A stretch of DNA of 35,243 bases from Micromonospora sp. ALFpr18c (GCF_008868155.1 NZ_WBKR01000037.1:1-35243); one strand, 5' to 3'. Positions 16,677 to 25,008 are shown, counted from the stretch's first letter. Translations and numbers: made by a program. Notes: generated by a model from the letters alone, not told the origin.

Positions 16677-17699
16677 TCATCGACGGGTCCGGGGATCGAA
16701 GGCATCGCGCACGGCGTCGCCGAGCAGGCTCAGGGCGAGCACCAGAATCGTGATGCCAAGTACGGGCAGCCACAGGTAGAGCGGGTCGGCCCGGTAGTAC
16801 GTGGTGGCGGCCGAGATCGTCAGACCCCAGGACGGTGTGGGTTCGATCAGCCCCGCCCCGAGCACGGTCAGACCGGCCTCTGCCACGACGTAGCCGGGCA
16901 GGGCCAGCGACACGGAGACCACGATCGGTGCCACCAGGTTCGGCAGCAGCTCCTTGAAGAGCACCTGCCGGGTCGGGATGCCGAGCACTTTGGCCGCCGC
17001 GACGAACTCGCGCTCTCGCAGCGAGAGCACCTGCCCGCGGACCAGGCGGGCGAGGCTGGCCCACCCGAAGAACGACAGCACGCAGATCAGCGAGATGAAG
17101 CGGATCTGGGCGACGTCCTCGGACCCGGCACCGTCCGGGCCGCCGAAGATCGCGACCAGGACGGCGGAGCTCGCGATCGCGAAGAGCAGGTACGGCAGGC
17201 TGAGCACCAGGTCGATCAGCCAGGAGAGCACCCGGTCGACCCAGCCGCCGGAGAAGCCGGCGACCAGACCCACGACCACACCGATGATCGTGGTGATCGT
17301 GGTGACCGCGACGGCAACGATGAGCGACGGCCGGGCGCCGTACACCCAGCGGGCGAAGAGGTCGCGGCCCAGGCGGGGCTCCACCCCGAACCAGTGTTCG
17401 CTGGTCGGCCCGATCGTCGGGAAGCCGAACTCGTCGATCAGGTCCTGGTGCAGGTCGCTGGCGTTCTGCCCCGCCAGCCGGGCGAGCAGCGGCGCGAAGA
17501 TCGCGATCAGGACGTAGGCGACACAGATCGCAGCGCAGATCATCGCGATCCGGTCGCGGCGCAACCGGGCCAGGGCGATCCGGGTCGGCGACTTGCTGAC
17601 CGTCCGGACCGGGGCGACGGGCGACGCCACGCTCTGCACCCGTTCGTCGCCCGGCTCTCCGGCGCGGAGCACCTGGGGCTCCGTGACCATCGGCTCCAC
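16677..17699 (-). CDS. Oligopeptide/dipeptide ABC transporter permease (OppC/DppC type)
   Basis: This inner-membrane permease has a cytoplasmic N-terminus, a first helix (IAMICAAICVAYVLIAIFAP), the extracytoplasmic segment typical of OppC, and the motif FVAAAKVLGIPTRQVLFKELLPN that docks to the ATPase. It ends in the usual GDAVRDAFDPR. The reading frame is open to 17741, but the best start is the GTG at 17699, because AGGAGG (complement of 17709-17714) lies exactly 9 bases upstream; this gives 340 residues. The alternatives are ATG at 17717 and GTG at 17741. It is the first gene of the oligopeptide operon. Confidence 0.9.
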   Translation of the reverse strand: MEPMVTEPQVLRAGEPGDERVQSVASPVAPVRTVSKSPTRIALARLRRDRIAMICAAICVAYVLIAIFAPLLARLAGQNASDLHQDLIDEFGFPTIGPTSEHWFGVEPRLGRDLFARWVYGARPSLIVAVAVTTITTIIGVVVGLVAGFSGGWVDRVLSWLIDLVLSLPYLLFAIASSAVLVAIFGGPDGAGSEDVAQIRFISLICVLSFFGWASLARLVRGQVLSLREREFVAAAKVLGIPTRQVLFKELLPNLVAPIVVSVSLALPGYVVAEAGLTVLGAGLIEPTPSWGLTISAATTYYRADPLYLWLPVLGITILVLALSLLGDAVRDAFDPRTRR

Positions 17700-17734
17700 G
17701 CGGGACGACCTCCTCATCGTGCTGACACATGACA

Positions 17735-17768
17735 CCGCCACCCGAGCGGTTCTCCGTCCGGGTGGCGG
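17735..17768. promoter_or_regulatory. 10-bp perfect inverted repeat at the 5' end of the ABC operon
   Basis: CCGCCACCCG (17735-17744) and CGGGTGGCGG (17759-17768) are perfect complements across 14 bases. The outer arm touches the proposed -10 element and start point of the operon promoter, so it could be a repressor operator or a stem-loop at the very 5' end of the mRNA. Confidence 0.5.
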
Positions 17769-17796
17769 CTCTAATGCCGGAACGTCAGCCAGACAA
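17768..17796 (-). promoter_or_regulatory. Candidate promoter of the oligopeptide ABC operon
   Basis: Read on the minus strand, TTGTCT (17791-17796) and TAGAGC (17768-17773) are spaced by 17 bases, close to the actinomycete housekeeping pattern TTGACN-N17-TAGNNT. The start point would be near 17761, giving a leader of about 60 bases to the GTG at 17699. Confidence 0.45.
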
Positions 17797-17984
17797 ATGA
17801 TTTCGTTGTGGGTCCGCCCTGTTACAGGTTAATTACGTGGACAACGCCAACCTGGCCTTTCGGACTGCCGGCCACAGTCCTCGTCGGCGACCGCGGCGCG
17901 ACAGTCACCTCATGACGCGGAGTGACGTAGCAGCCCCGCCGTCGCCGCCACCGGGCAGCAGCGGCCCGCCATAAGGGCTGTTCA

Positions 17985-18009
17985 ATGCGTCGATCTATCG
18001 ATGCGTCGA
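17985..18009. repeat. Direct repeat enclosing a palindrome
   Basis: ATGCGTCGA occurs at 17985-17993 and again at 18001-18009. The first copy overlaps the near-palindrome TCGATCTATCGA (17990-18001). It is a possible regulator-binding site and no neighbouring regulator gene is obvious. Confidence 0.3.
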
Positions 18010-18347
18010 ACATAACGTTGACCGAGGCAACGACAGTTCATCACTTGCTGTAACGGCACTCAATGGGGCATTGCCGTCCAAGAATACGATTCCACGAAGC
18101 AGCCAGCGCATTAGCCACGCACAGAGGAAGGAGGTCTTCGGAACGATTTTGCATTGACTGCAATGCTCATCTGATGCACCGTACCGAATTCCCGGGCCGT
18201 ACGGGCTGGACGATACGTAGCGCGACATCGGCGCAAGCGGACCGCGCACTCCTGCTCGGCAGTCGCTGGTCGGCCGGGGGCACCGACACCTCGTCGGGGT
18301 GCCGGACCAGATCACCGGGCTCGAGGTCGCCGCGGAGAATCTGAGGG

Positions 18348-18376
18348 CTGACACGCCCTTCCGGTCGCGCTAGCGT
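18348..18376 (+). promoter_or_regulatory. Candidate promoter of the DUF2231 gene
   Basis: CTGACA (18348-18353) and TAGCGT (18371-18376) are separated by exactly 17 bases, a good match to the actinomycete vegetative promoter pattern. Transcription would begin near 18383, about 42 bases before the ATG at 18425. Confidence 0.6.
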
Positions 18377-18424
18377 CCATGGCGGACGATCGACGTCCAC
18401 CCGACCTCACCGCAGGAGACGCCG

Positions 18425-18910
18425 ATGTTCGAGGAGTTCCTGGGCATTCCCGCCCACCCTCTCGTGCTGCACGCCGCGGTCGTTTTCGTGCCGCTGCTGG
18501 CCCTCCTGACGATCGGCTACGCGCTCGTCGCCCCGGTCCGGCCGCACACCCGCTGGGTGCTGGGGCTGCTCGCCCTGGGCGCGCCGCTCTGCGCCCTGAT
18601 GGCGAAGCTCACCGGTGACGCCTTCTTCGAGCGGATGCGCTCCGCCAACCGGGTCACGCCCGAGTTCGTCCCGAAGCTGGAGGCGCACCAGGATTTCGGT
18701 GACCTCACCCTCTACGCGACGATCGCGCTGGCGGTCGTGGCGTTGGCGCTGGTCCGGTTCGTCCCGCCGGGAACCGCCGAGGGCGTACGCCCTGGTCGGG
18801 CGCTGACCATCGCGTTGCAGGTGTTGTCGCTGCTCGCCGCCGGCATCGCCGTGTACTACGTGGTCCGCACCGGCGACTCCGGCGCGAAGGCGGTCTGGGA
18901 GGGCCAGTGA
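18425..18910 (+). CDS. DUF2231 membrane protein
   Basis: This 161-residue membrane protein begins with the DUF2231 hallmark GIPAHPLVLHAAVVFVPLLAL (histidines 12 and 17), which lies at the start of the first of four predicted membrane helices. The helices are roughly at residues 13-36, 42-60, 96-115 and 121-140. A conserved HQDFGDLT stretch precedes helix 3. The ATG has AGGAG about 8 bases upstream. The function of the family is not established; a redox or metal-related membrane role is sometimes suggested because of its histidines. It stands alone, with its own promoter and a shared terminator downstream. Confidence 0.88.
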   Translation: MFEEFLGIPAHPLVLHAAVVFVPLLALLTIGYALVAPVRPHTRWVLGLLALGAPLCALMAKLTGDAFFERMRSANRVTPEFVPKLEAHQDFGDLTLYATIALAVVALALVRFVPPGTAEGVRPGRALTIALQVLSLLAAGIAVYYVVRTGDSGAKAVWEGQ

Positions 18911-18962
18911 CTCGGTAGTACGCCAGACCGGTCGCCGGGCAGCTCGGTACGGCAGATGGTGT

Positions 18963-18999
18963 GCTGGTGCGGCCCGGTTGCAGGTCGGGCCGCACCAGC
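18963..18999. terminator. Bidirectional terminator between DUF2231 and protease genes
   Basis: A perfect 14-bp stem (GCTGGTGCGGCCCG, 18963-18976, with 18986-18999) around a 9-base loop lies between two convergent stop codons, 53 bases after one and 11 bases before the other. This is typical of actinomycete terminators without U-tracts. Confidence 0.7.
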
Positions 19000-19009
19000 T
19001 CGTTGACCG

Positions 19010-22000
19010 TCAGCTGGCCTGGTACGCCCGGATGACGGTCTGGTCGATACCGCTACCACCGTTCGCGGCGGCCTTCACCCGCAGCGAGACGGCCTGCCCG
19101 GAGGTGGTCTTCGGCAGGTCGAACCGGTAGCCGTCACCGCTGCCGGTGACCCGGGCCGTCTTCCAGGTGGCGCCGTCGTCGGTCGAGGTCCAGACCTGCA
19201 TCGACGTCACCTTCTGCGCCTTCACGCCGTGTGCCTGCCGGACGGCCAGCTCGGCCGTGCCACCGACCGTGTGGTTGTTGTGGTCCATCGGCAGGGCGTA
19301 GTCGACCGCGAGCAGCGGCAACGGCACACTTCCGGTCCCGTCCGGCCCGGCGGACCGGAACGTCCACGAGGTGTTGACCTTCGTCGAGATCGGCAGGATC
19401 AGGCTCGTGTCGACGTCGAGGGTCAGCCGGTAGTCGGCCATCGACTGCCCGACGGTGAAGTCGCCGAACGGGCCGTTGCGCTGCTCGACCAGCTTGCCGT
19501 CGCGATACAGCGACAGGGTGCGCCGCACGCCGACCGCTTCGCCCTGCAGGCAGTCGGCGCGCTGGTGCTGGTCGGTCAGCGACACCAGGTCGATGTGCAG
19601 GTTGCCCCGGGTCCGCGACGGTGCGGAAGCGCAGGTCCACCCCGCGCCGGCCGGGTCGTCGTACCAGTCGGAGTGCAGCGGCTGCCGCGCCCAGATCTTC
19701 GGCTGCCGGCTGCCCGGCAGGTACTGCCGGGGCGCCTCCATGGCCGGCAGGCCGCCGTAGATACCGGTGTCGGCCCAAACGATCTCGGGCGAGACGTAGG
19801 AGGTCCGGGCCGGCGGCATCGGGCCCTCGTCGGTCTGGGTCACCGCCACCCCGTCCGGAGTCGCGCCCACGCGGAGCAGCTGGGTGGGCATATCCGGTGA
19901 GTCGGTCTGGTGGAACCGCTCGTCGATGCGGGCCAGCCGGGCCTGCTCGGCCCGGCTCATCCGGAACGACGGGTCGGCCGGCACCCCGCCCACGTACTCG
20001 TGCACGAGGTTGTAGCGGTACGGGTTGGCGGTCCCGGCCGGCGAGTCGAGGTTGACCGCCGCCCAGGTGCGCCGGGACCCGATGGTGGGCTTCGGGATCG
20101 CGGTGCTGCGGAGCGCCGTCGCTACCCCGAAGCCGCTGATCTGCTCCCACCACGACAGGCCGTTCGCCGCGGTCTGGACGTTGGTGAAGTCGATCCGGGT
20201 GGGCTTGGTGGGCACCCCGTCGACGGTTCCGGTGACCGGCCGGGCCTGCGCCGGGTCGAGGGTCACGCTGCGCGCGCCGTGCACATCCAGGTCACCGGCG
20301 GCGGCGAGGGTGCTTTCCCGCACGTCACTGTCGACGTAGTAGGCCACGGACGAGCCGAGCACCGAGTATCGGCCGGCCGGAACCCGCAGGGTGAAGGTGT
20401 CCCCGGGGGTGCCGTTGACCCCGCGGTAGTAGAGCAGGGGGTCGGTGAGGTTGGCGACCATGACCCTGACCCAGGAATCCGCGCCGTCCCGCAGGCCGGG
20501 CAGCGGCTTGGTGCGGATCGTCAGGTCGTAGCTGGGCGGCTCGACGTAGAAGCTCACCGGCGTGGTCACGACCGCGTTGCGGCCGGTGCGGGCCGTGACG
20601 GTGGCCACGTAGAAGCCCGGCCGGTTGGCAAACGCCGCGCGGTTGAGGCGCAGCGTCGCCCCCGCCGTGGCGCCGCGCTTGAGCGTCACCCGGGTCGTCG
20701 ACAGCGACGCGGCGCCGCGCGGCACCGGTTGGCCGTCGTGGTTGACGATCGACACGTCGAGGTCGAGAACGCTCGTCGCCGGGGTGGACCCGCCGGTCCA
20801 GCTGAGCTTCGTCGCGCTGGTCCCGGACTGCGGGTACGCGAACGTGCCGAGGTTGACCACCGGCTGGTCGCTGGTCGGGCCGCCGAGGGCGCGGGCCGCG
20901 TTGAGGCGGCCGGCCCCGATGCCGTACGGGTCGATGCCGGTCAGCGGGTCGGCCGCGCCGACGAGCGCGGCCTTGATCTTCTCGCCGGTCCAGTCGGGGT
21001 GCCGCTGGGCGAGCAGCGCGGCGGCGCCCGCCACGTGTGGGGAGGCCATCGACGTGCCGCTGCTGGCCTCGTAGTACCTGTCGATCGGCGTCTGCAGGTT
21101 GGTGCCGGCGGCGCGGGCGGCGACGATGTCGACGCCGGGCGCGACGATCTCCGGCTTGGCCGCGTGGTTGTTGATCAGCGGTCCCCGGCTGGAGAAGTAG
21201 GCGAGCTTGTCGTCACGGTCGACGGCGCCGACGGTGAGCGCGGTGGCGGCCGAGCCGGGCGAGGAGATCTGCGCGCCGCTGTTGCCGGCCGCGATGACGA
21301 AGAGCGTGCCGGTCTGCCGGCTCAGGGCGTCGACGGCGAGTGAGAGGGGGTCGCTGCCGTCGTCGGCCCCGATGCCGCTGAGGCTCATGTTGATGATGTC
21401 GGCCCGGGTGGACGCCCACTCCATGGCGGCGATGATGCCGGAGTCGTCGCCGGACCCGTGGTCGTCGAGGACCTTGCCGATCACCAGCTTGGCGTCCGGC
21501 GCGACGCCGCGACGCTGGCCGTGGGCGGCCGCGCCGGTGCCGGCGATTGTCGACGCGACGTGCGTACCGTGGCCGTTGTGGTCGACGGCGTCCCCGCCCT
21601 CGGCGGTGAAGTCGGCCCGGTCGACAACCCGGCCGGCCAGGTCCGGGTGGGTGAAGTCGGCGCCGGTGTCGAGCACCGCGACGCGGACGCCCTTGCCGGT
21701 GTAGCCGGCCTTCCACGCCTCCGGGGCGTCGATCTGGGCGAGGTTGCGGTCCAGGTCGGCGGGCTTCGCACCGGCGGGCAGGGCGGTGGCGCGGACCTTG
21801 CGGTCCAGCCAGACCTTCTTCGCTCCGGCGAGCAGCGAGTTCGTCGCGAGCTTCGCGGTGGCCGGGCTCTTCTTGGGTACGTGTCCGGCCACCGCGCCGA
21901 TGCTGGAGAGCGTCTGCACGTCGGCGAGCGCGGCCACCCGGGCGGAAGCGGTGGCGGGCTGCACGATGACGGGCAGCTGGGAGGTGGTCTCGTCGTCGTA

Positions 22001-22360
22001 CCCGTCCGCGATCAACGCGGTGACGTCGAAGAGGTCAGGATCGAGGACCGCGCCGATCTGGGACTCGACGCGGGCGGGGATGACGTGCAGGTGACCGTCC
22101 GGGCCGCAGGTCTGACGGATCACGTCGTTGCCGTCGACGGGCCGTACGGTGGCCTGCGGGCATCCGGGGCCGGTGCTCCGGACGTTCACCACGTCTCCGG
22201 TGAGCAGGGTGACGGTGCGTGTCTTCGGGTCTGTGGAGGTGCCGGGTGTGCCTGTTGGGGCACCCCCGCTGGGCCCGGCTGTCGCGGTGCCGCCCGGCAG
22301 GGCGGTCAGCGCCGTGGCCGTCATGGCGACGGCCAGCAGCCAGTGCGTTTTCCTGAGCAT
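19010..22360 (-). CDS. Secreted S8 (subtilisin-like) serine protease
   Basis: This 1116-residue protein has a Sec signal peptide (about residues 1-28, ending near TATAGP), a long propeptide (about 45-200) and a subtilisin catalytic domain. The catalytic triad is Asp about 230 (VAVLDTGADFTHPDL), His about 262 (HNGHGTHVAST) and Ser about 437 (GTSMASPHVAGAAAL), with the oxyanion Asn in VIAAGNSG. A C-terminal half of about 600 residues follows, predicted mostly beta, probably needed for folding, substrate or wall binding. It would cleave extracellular proteins. The ATG at 22360 has AGGAG upstream. It is divergent from a secreted S15-type peptidase gene, which suggests joint use in peptide nutrition alongside the nearby oligopeptide importer. 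Confidence 0.94.
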   Translation of the reverse strand: MLRKTHWLLAVAMTATALTALPGGTATAGPSGGAPTGTPGTSTDPKTRTVTLLTGDVVNVRSTGPGCPQATVRPVDGNDVIRQTCGPDGHLHVIPARVESQIGAVLDPDLFDVTALIADGYDDETTSQLPVIVQPATASARVAALADVQTLSSIGAVAGHVPKKSPATAKLATNSLLAGAKKVWLDRKVRATALPAGAKPADLDRNLAQIDAPEAWKAGYTGKGVRVAVLDTGADFTHPDLAGRVVDRADFTAEGGDAVDHNGHGTHVASTIAGTGAAAHGQRRGVAPDAKLVIGKVLDDHGSGDDSGIIAAMEWASTRADIINMSLSGIGADDGSDPLSLAVDALSRQTGTLFVIAAGNSGAQISSPGSAATALTVGAVDRDDKLAYFSSRGPLINNHAAKPEIVAPGVDIVAARAAGTNLQTPIDRYYEASSGTSMASPHVAGAAALLAQRHPDWTGEKIKAALVGAADPLTGIDPYGIGAGRLNAARALGGPTSDQPVVNLGTFAYPQSGTSATKLSWTGGSTPATSVLDLDVSIVNHDGQPVPRGAASLSTTRVTLKRGATAGATLRLNRAAFANRPGFYVATVTARTGRNAVVTTPVSFYVEPPSYDLTIRTKPLPGLRDGADSWVRVMVANLTDPLLYYRGVNGTPGDTFTLRVPAGRYSVLGSSVAYYVDSDVRESTLAAAGDLDVHGARSVTLDPAQARPVTGTVDGVPTKPTRIDFTNVQTAANGLSWWEQISGFGVATALRSTAIPKPTIGSRRTWAAVNLDSPAGTANPYRYNLVHEYVGGVPADPSFRMSRAEQARLARIDERFHQTDSPDMPTQLLRVGATPDGVAVTQTDEGPMPPARTSYVSPEIVWADTGIYGGLPAMEAPRQYLPGSRQPKIWARQPLHSDWYDDPAGAGWTCASAPSRTRGNLHIDLVSLTDQHQRADCLQGEAVGVRRTLSLYRDGKLVEQRNGPFGDFTVGQSMADYRLTLDVDTSLILPISTKVNTSWTFRSAGPDGTGSVPLPLLAVDYALPMDHNNHTVGGTAELAVRQAHGVKAQKVTSMQVWTSTDDGATWKTARVTGSGDGYRFDLPKTTSGQAVSLRVKAAANGGSGIDQTVIRAYQAS

Positions 22361-22677
22361 TTCGCTCCTGTCTCATGTGGACAAATGCGCCGCTTCGGCG
22401 ACATAGTGCAAGATCATATGCCCGGGTACCGGATCCTCGGGAGTCGGTGACCAGGTTTTCTCCCCGCCGGAGCAGGGGTTTCCGCCATGTGTCGGCGCCC
22501 GGCCCACTTCGATGTCGGTTCGATTACCGCCATTTTTCCCGATCCGGATAACGGCCGACGGCGACCACCCGAAGGGATCGACGTGACCTCCACTCGCACC
22601 TAACATGGCGACGAATGGATCTTCACGATTGGTCCCTGCCGAGACCCGGCAACCAGCCCAACCGAACGGAGACGCGC
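22361..22677. other. Divergent promoter region of the two secreted peptidase genes
   Basis: The 317 bases separate the divergent protease and S15-type peptidase starts. I see a candidate promoter for the peptidase (22578-22606) and a small hairpin in the protease leader (CGCCG/CGGCG, 22388-22400). A TATGAT hexamer (complement of roughly 22414-22419) could serve the protease, but no matching -35 is clear. Confidence 0.4.
22578..22606 (+). promoter_or_regulatory. Candidate promoter of the S15-type peptidase gene
   Basis: TCGACG (22578-22583) and TAACAT (22601-22606) are spaced by 17 bases. The predicted start is near 22613, which leaves a leader of about 65 bases. Confidence 0.35.
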
Positions 22678-24561
22678 GTGCGTCGACCCCGCCATCTCGC
22701 ACTTCTCAGCGTCGGCGTGTCCGGCGCACTGGTCCTGAGCGCGACACCGACACCGGCAGCCGCCCAGCCCACGGCAGCCGCGCCCACCGGCATCGTGGTG
22801 GCCGACGGCATGACCCAACCGGTCTTCTCGCTCGCCGACGCCATCGAGGAGCGGGTGTACGTCCAGACCCCGGTGGACACCGACCACGACGGCCGCCCCG
22901 ACCGGGTCGCCATCGACATCTCCCGGCCCCGGGAAACCGCCACCGAGGGCTTCAAGGTGCCGGTCATCTTCGAGCACAGCCCGTACCGCAAGGGCACCTG
23001 GGGTGACGTGCCGTACCCGAGCGTGCTCGTCGACGACCTGCCGCAGAACGGCCTGACCGACCGCACCGGGCAGCGGACCCTCGACGCCGGCACGCAGCGC
23101 GCCCAGGCCAAGGCCAACCTGCCCGGTTCGCTGGACGACTACTACGTGCCGCGCGGGTACGCGGTGGTGCTCGGCCAGAGCGTCGGCACCGGCGACTCGG
23201 ACGGCTGCCCGACCAGCGGCGACCAGGCCGAGACGCTCGGCACCAAGGCCGTCATCGACTGGCTCAACGGACGCGCCAAGGGGTACGACGTCAACGGCGC
23301 CCCGGTCACCGCCGGCTGGACCACCGGCGCGGTCGGCATGACCGGTGTCTCCTACAACGGGACGCTGCCCAACCAGGTGGCCACCACCGGGGTCAAGGGA
23401 CTGAAGACCATCGTGCCGGTCTCCGCGATCAGCAGTTGGTACGACTACTACCGGGCCAACGGCCTGGTCGTCGCGCCCGGCACCTTCCAGGGCGAGGACC
23501 TCGACATCCTGGCCCAGTACACCGCCGGGCAGGAGCGGGCCGAGGGGCGCTGCGCCGACGAGATCGCGCAGATCACGAAGGAGCAGGACCGGGTCACCGG
23601 TGACTACTCGACGTTCTGGCAGGAGCGCGACTACCTCGACGCCCGCGACGTCAAGGCCAGCGTCTTCGTGGTGCACGGCCTCAACGACTGGAACGTCAAG
23701 ACCGAACACTTCGCCGGCTGGTGGGACGAGCTGGCCAAGCGCCACGTGCCGCGCAAGATCTGGCTGCACCAGGGTGGGCACGGCGGGCCGGGCAGCGGCG
23801 CCTCGGTGACCCTGCCGGACGGCCGCACCTGGACGTACAAGCAGACCGAGAACCGCTGGTTCGACTTCTGGCTGTGGAACGTGCGCAACGGCATCATGGA
23901 CGAGCCGACCGCGGTGCTCCAGCGGGAGGACCGGGCCTACACCACGTACGCCAACTGGCCGGACCCGGCCGCGCGTGAGGTCGACCTGAACTTCACCGCG
24001 ACCGACGCCACCGCACCGGGCACCCTCACCACGGGCAAGCCGCCGAAGGGCACGGTCGAGCAGCGCTTCGTCGACGAGGGGCGGACGATCCACCCGGACA
24101 CCCTGGTGGCCAACCCGGACACGGCGAGCGGGAACCGGCTCGCGTACCGCTCCCCCACGCTGACCCGGGACGTCCGCTTCTCCGGTCGTCCGGAGATGCG
24201 GCTGCGGATGGCCGTCGACAACAGGCCGGACGCGAACCTCACCGCGTACCTCGTCGACTACGGCCCCGCTGGGTCGACCGCCGCACCCACCGTGGTGACC
24301 CGCGGCTGGATGGACCCGCAGAACCGCAGGAGCCCGGCCCGCACGTCAGCGGTGCGGCAGGGCAAGCTGTACGACTACCGGTGGACCATGGAGCCGAAGG
24401 ACTACATCTTCGCGGCGGGCCACCGGATCGGCGTGGTCGTGTTCTCCAGCGACCAGGAGTACACCCTGCTGCCGTTGGGCGGCACCGAACTGCGGGTCGC
24501 ACCGAACGACAGTGAGCTGCGGCTGCCGGTCGTCGGCGGGCGGGGTGCCCTCGGGTTCTGA
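22678..24561 (+). CDS. Secreted S15/CocE-family X-Pro dipeptidyl-peptidase-like hydrolase
   Basis: This alpha/beta hydrolase of about 627 residues has a signal peptide (MRRPRHLALLSVG to about ATPAAA). The triad is visible as Ser225 (TGVSYNGT), Asp337 (HGLNDWNVK) and His368 (HQGGHGG). The C-terminal beta-sandwich domain typical of X-Pro dipeptidyl-peptidase/CocE proteins follows from about residue 420. A conserved DTDHDGRPDRVAIDI stretch near the N-terminus matches S15 peptidases. It would remove X-Pro dipeptides or hydrolyse esters outside the cell. The frame is open to an ATG at 22615, but the GTG at 22678 has GGAG about 7 bases upstream and directly precedes the signal peptide, so I prefer it. 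Confidence 0.92.
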   Translation: MRRPRHLALLSVGVSGALVLSATPTPAAAQPTAAAPTGIVVADGMTQPVFSLADAIEERVYVQTPVDTDHDGRPDRVAIDISRPRETATEGFKVPVIFEHSPYRKGTWGDVPYPSVLVDDLPQNGLTDRTGQRTLDAGTQRAQAKANLPGSLDDYYVPRGYAVVLGQSVGTGDSDGCPTSGDQAETLGTKAVIDWLNGRAKGYDVNGAPVTAGWTTGAVGMTGVSYNGTLPNQVATTGVKGLKTIVPVSAISSWYDYYRANGLVVAPGTFQGEDLDILAQYTAGQERAEGRCADEIAQITKEQDRVTGDYSTFWQERDYLDARDVKASVFVVHGLNDWNVKTEHFAGWWDELAKRHVPRKIWLHQGGHGGPGSGASVTLPDGRTWTYKQTENRWFDFWLWNVRNGIMDEPTAVLQREDRAYTTYANWPDPAAREVDLNFTATDATAPGTLTTGKPPKGTVEQRFVDEGRTIHPDTLVANPDTASGNRLAYRSPTLTRDVRFSGRPEMRLRMAVDNRPDANLTAYLVDYGPAGSTAAPTVVTRGWMDPQNRRSPARTSAVRQGKLYDYRWTMEPKDYIFAAGHRIGVVVFSSDQEYTLLPLGGTELRVAPNDSELRLPVVGGRGALGF

Positions 24562-24574
24562 GCTGCTGCTCGTG

Positions 24575-24616
24575 GCGCAGGTGGGCAGTCCGACGTGTCG
24601 GGCTGCCCACCTGCGC
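24575..24616. terminator. Strong terminator after the S15-type peptidase gene
   Basis: GCGCAGGTGGGCAG (24575-24588) pairs perfectly with 24603-24616. Inside the loop a further CCGA/TCGG stem closes on a 4-base loop. It begins 13 bases after the peptidase stop codon. Confidence 0.78.
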
Positions 24617-24663
24617 GTCCGCCGTCGGTACCGGATCCGGCTCGCCCGGGGCAGAGGTCCGGC

Positions 24664-24960
24664 CCGTCGCCCGTCATTTCCACCAACTGCCAACGGTCCG
24701 GACCTGGACTCCCCGGATCACAAGAGTCACCTGGCGTACCCGGTGAACCAGGCCTGCCCGAGCACGCACCCGGTACACGTGCCGAAGTTGCGGCAGGTAC
24801 TGCGGTACCCGGTCAACGGTGACCCGTCGCGGTTCCGGCTGGCGTCCGGGCCCGGCTACACCATCCACGGTGACCTCTTCACGCCTGGCCGATCGAGGAG
24901 ATGGCCCGGCGCGTCCAGGACTGCATCCGCCCGGCCACCACCGCACTGGTCAGCGACGGC
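24664..24960 (+). pseudogene. Decayed DUF1996 gene remnant
   Basis: Translated with two frame changes, this stretch reads like the C-terminal part of a DUF1996 secreted protein. It runs PVISTNC, then NGPDLDSPDHKSHLAYP, CPSTHPVHVPKLRQVLRYPV, GYTIHGDLF and finally WPIEEMARRVQDCIR. The first break is near 24691, where TGC-C-AAC stands where TGC-TGG-AAC would be expected. The second is near 24881, where TTCACGCC looks like TTCAACGCC with one base lost. I see no start codon, ribosome-binding site or N-terminal domain upstream; the peptidase terminator lies immediately before it. It is therefore a truncated, frameshifted relic, not a working gene. Confidence 0.72.
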
Positions 24961-25008
24961 GGCAGCACGGCCGGCGATCGACCACCAGGATCAGCGGGCC
25001 GGCGACGC

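Larger units (their letters stand above)
17700..18424. other. 725-bp intergenic region between ABC operon and DUF2231 gene
   Basis: The region contains the promoter and inverted repeat of the ABC operon (17735-17796), a repeat-flanked palindrome (17985-18009), a small hairpin (GCATTG/CAATGC, 18151-18166) and the promoter of the DUF2231 gene (18348-18376). Short frames exist on both strands between about 17995 and 18400, but their codon use is poor and none shows a domain. A minus-strand stretch around 18240-18360 reads PQILRGDLEPGDLV and could be a decayed gene end, but I cannot support that. Confidence 0.5.

Noticed and set aside
14756..16753. Long plus-strand frame opposite the peptide-binding lipoprotein, and a similar one at 27128-28987 opposite the glycosidase/FGE fusion
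   Set aside because: Same mirror-image composition; the minus-strand genes have signal peptide, lipobox or family motifs and proper ribosome-binding sites.
17995..18400. Short frames on both strands between the ABC operon and the DUF2231 gene, including a minus-strand stretch reading PQILRGDLEPGDLV that recalls GntR regulators
   Set aside because: No start site, poor codon use, no complete domain, and a good promoter for the DUF2231 gene lies within it.
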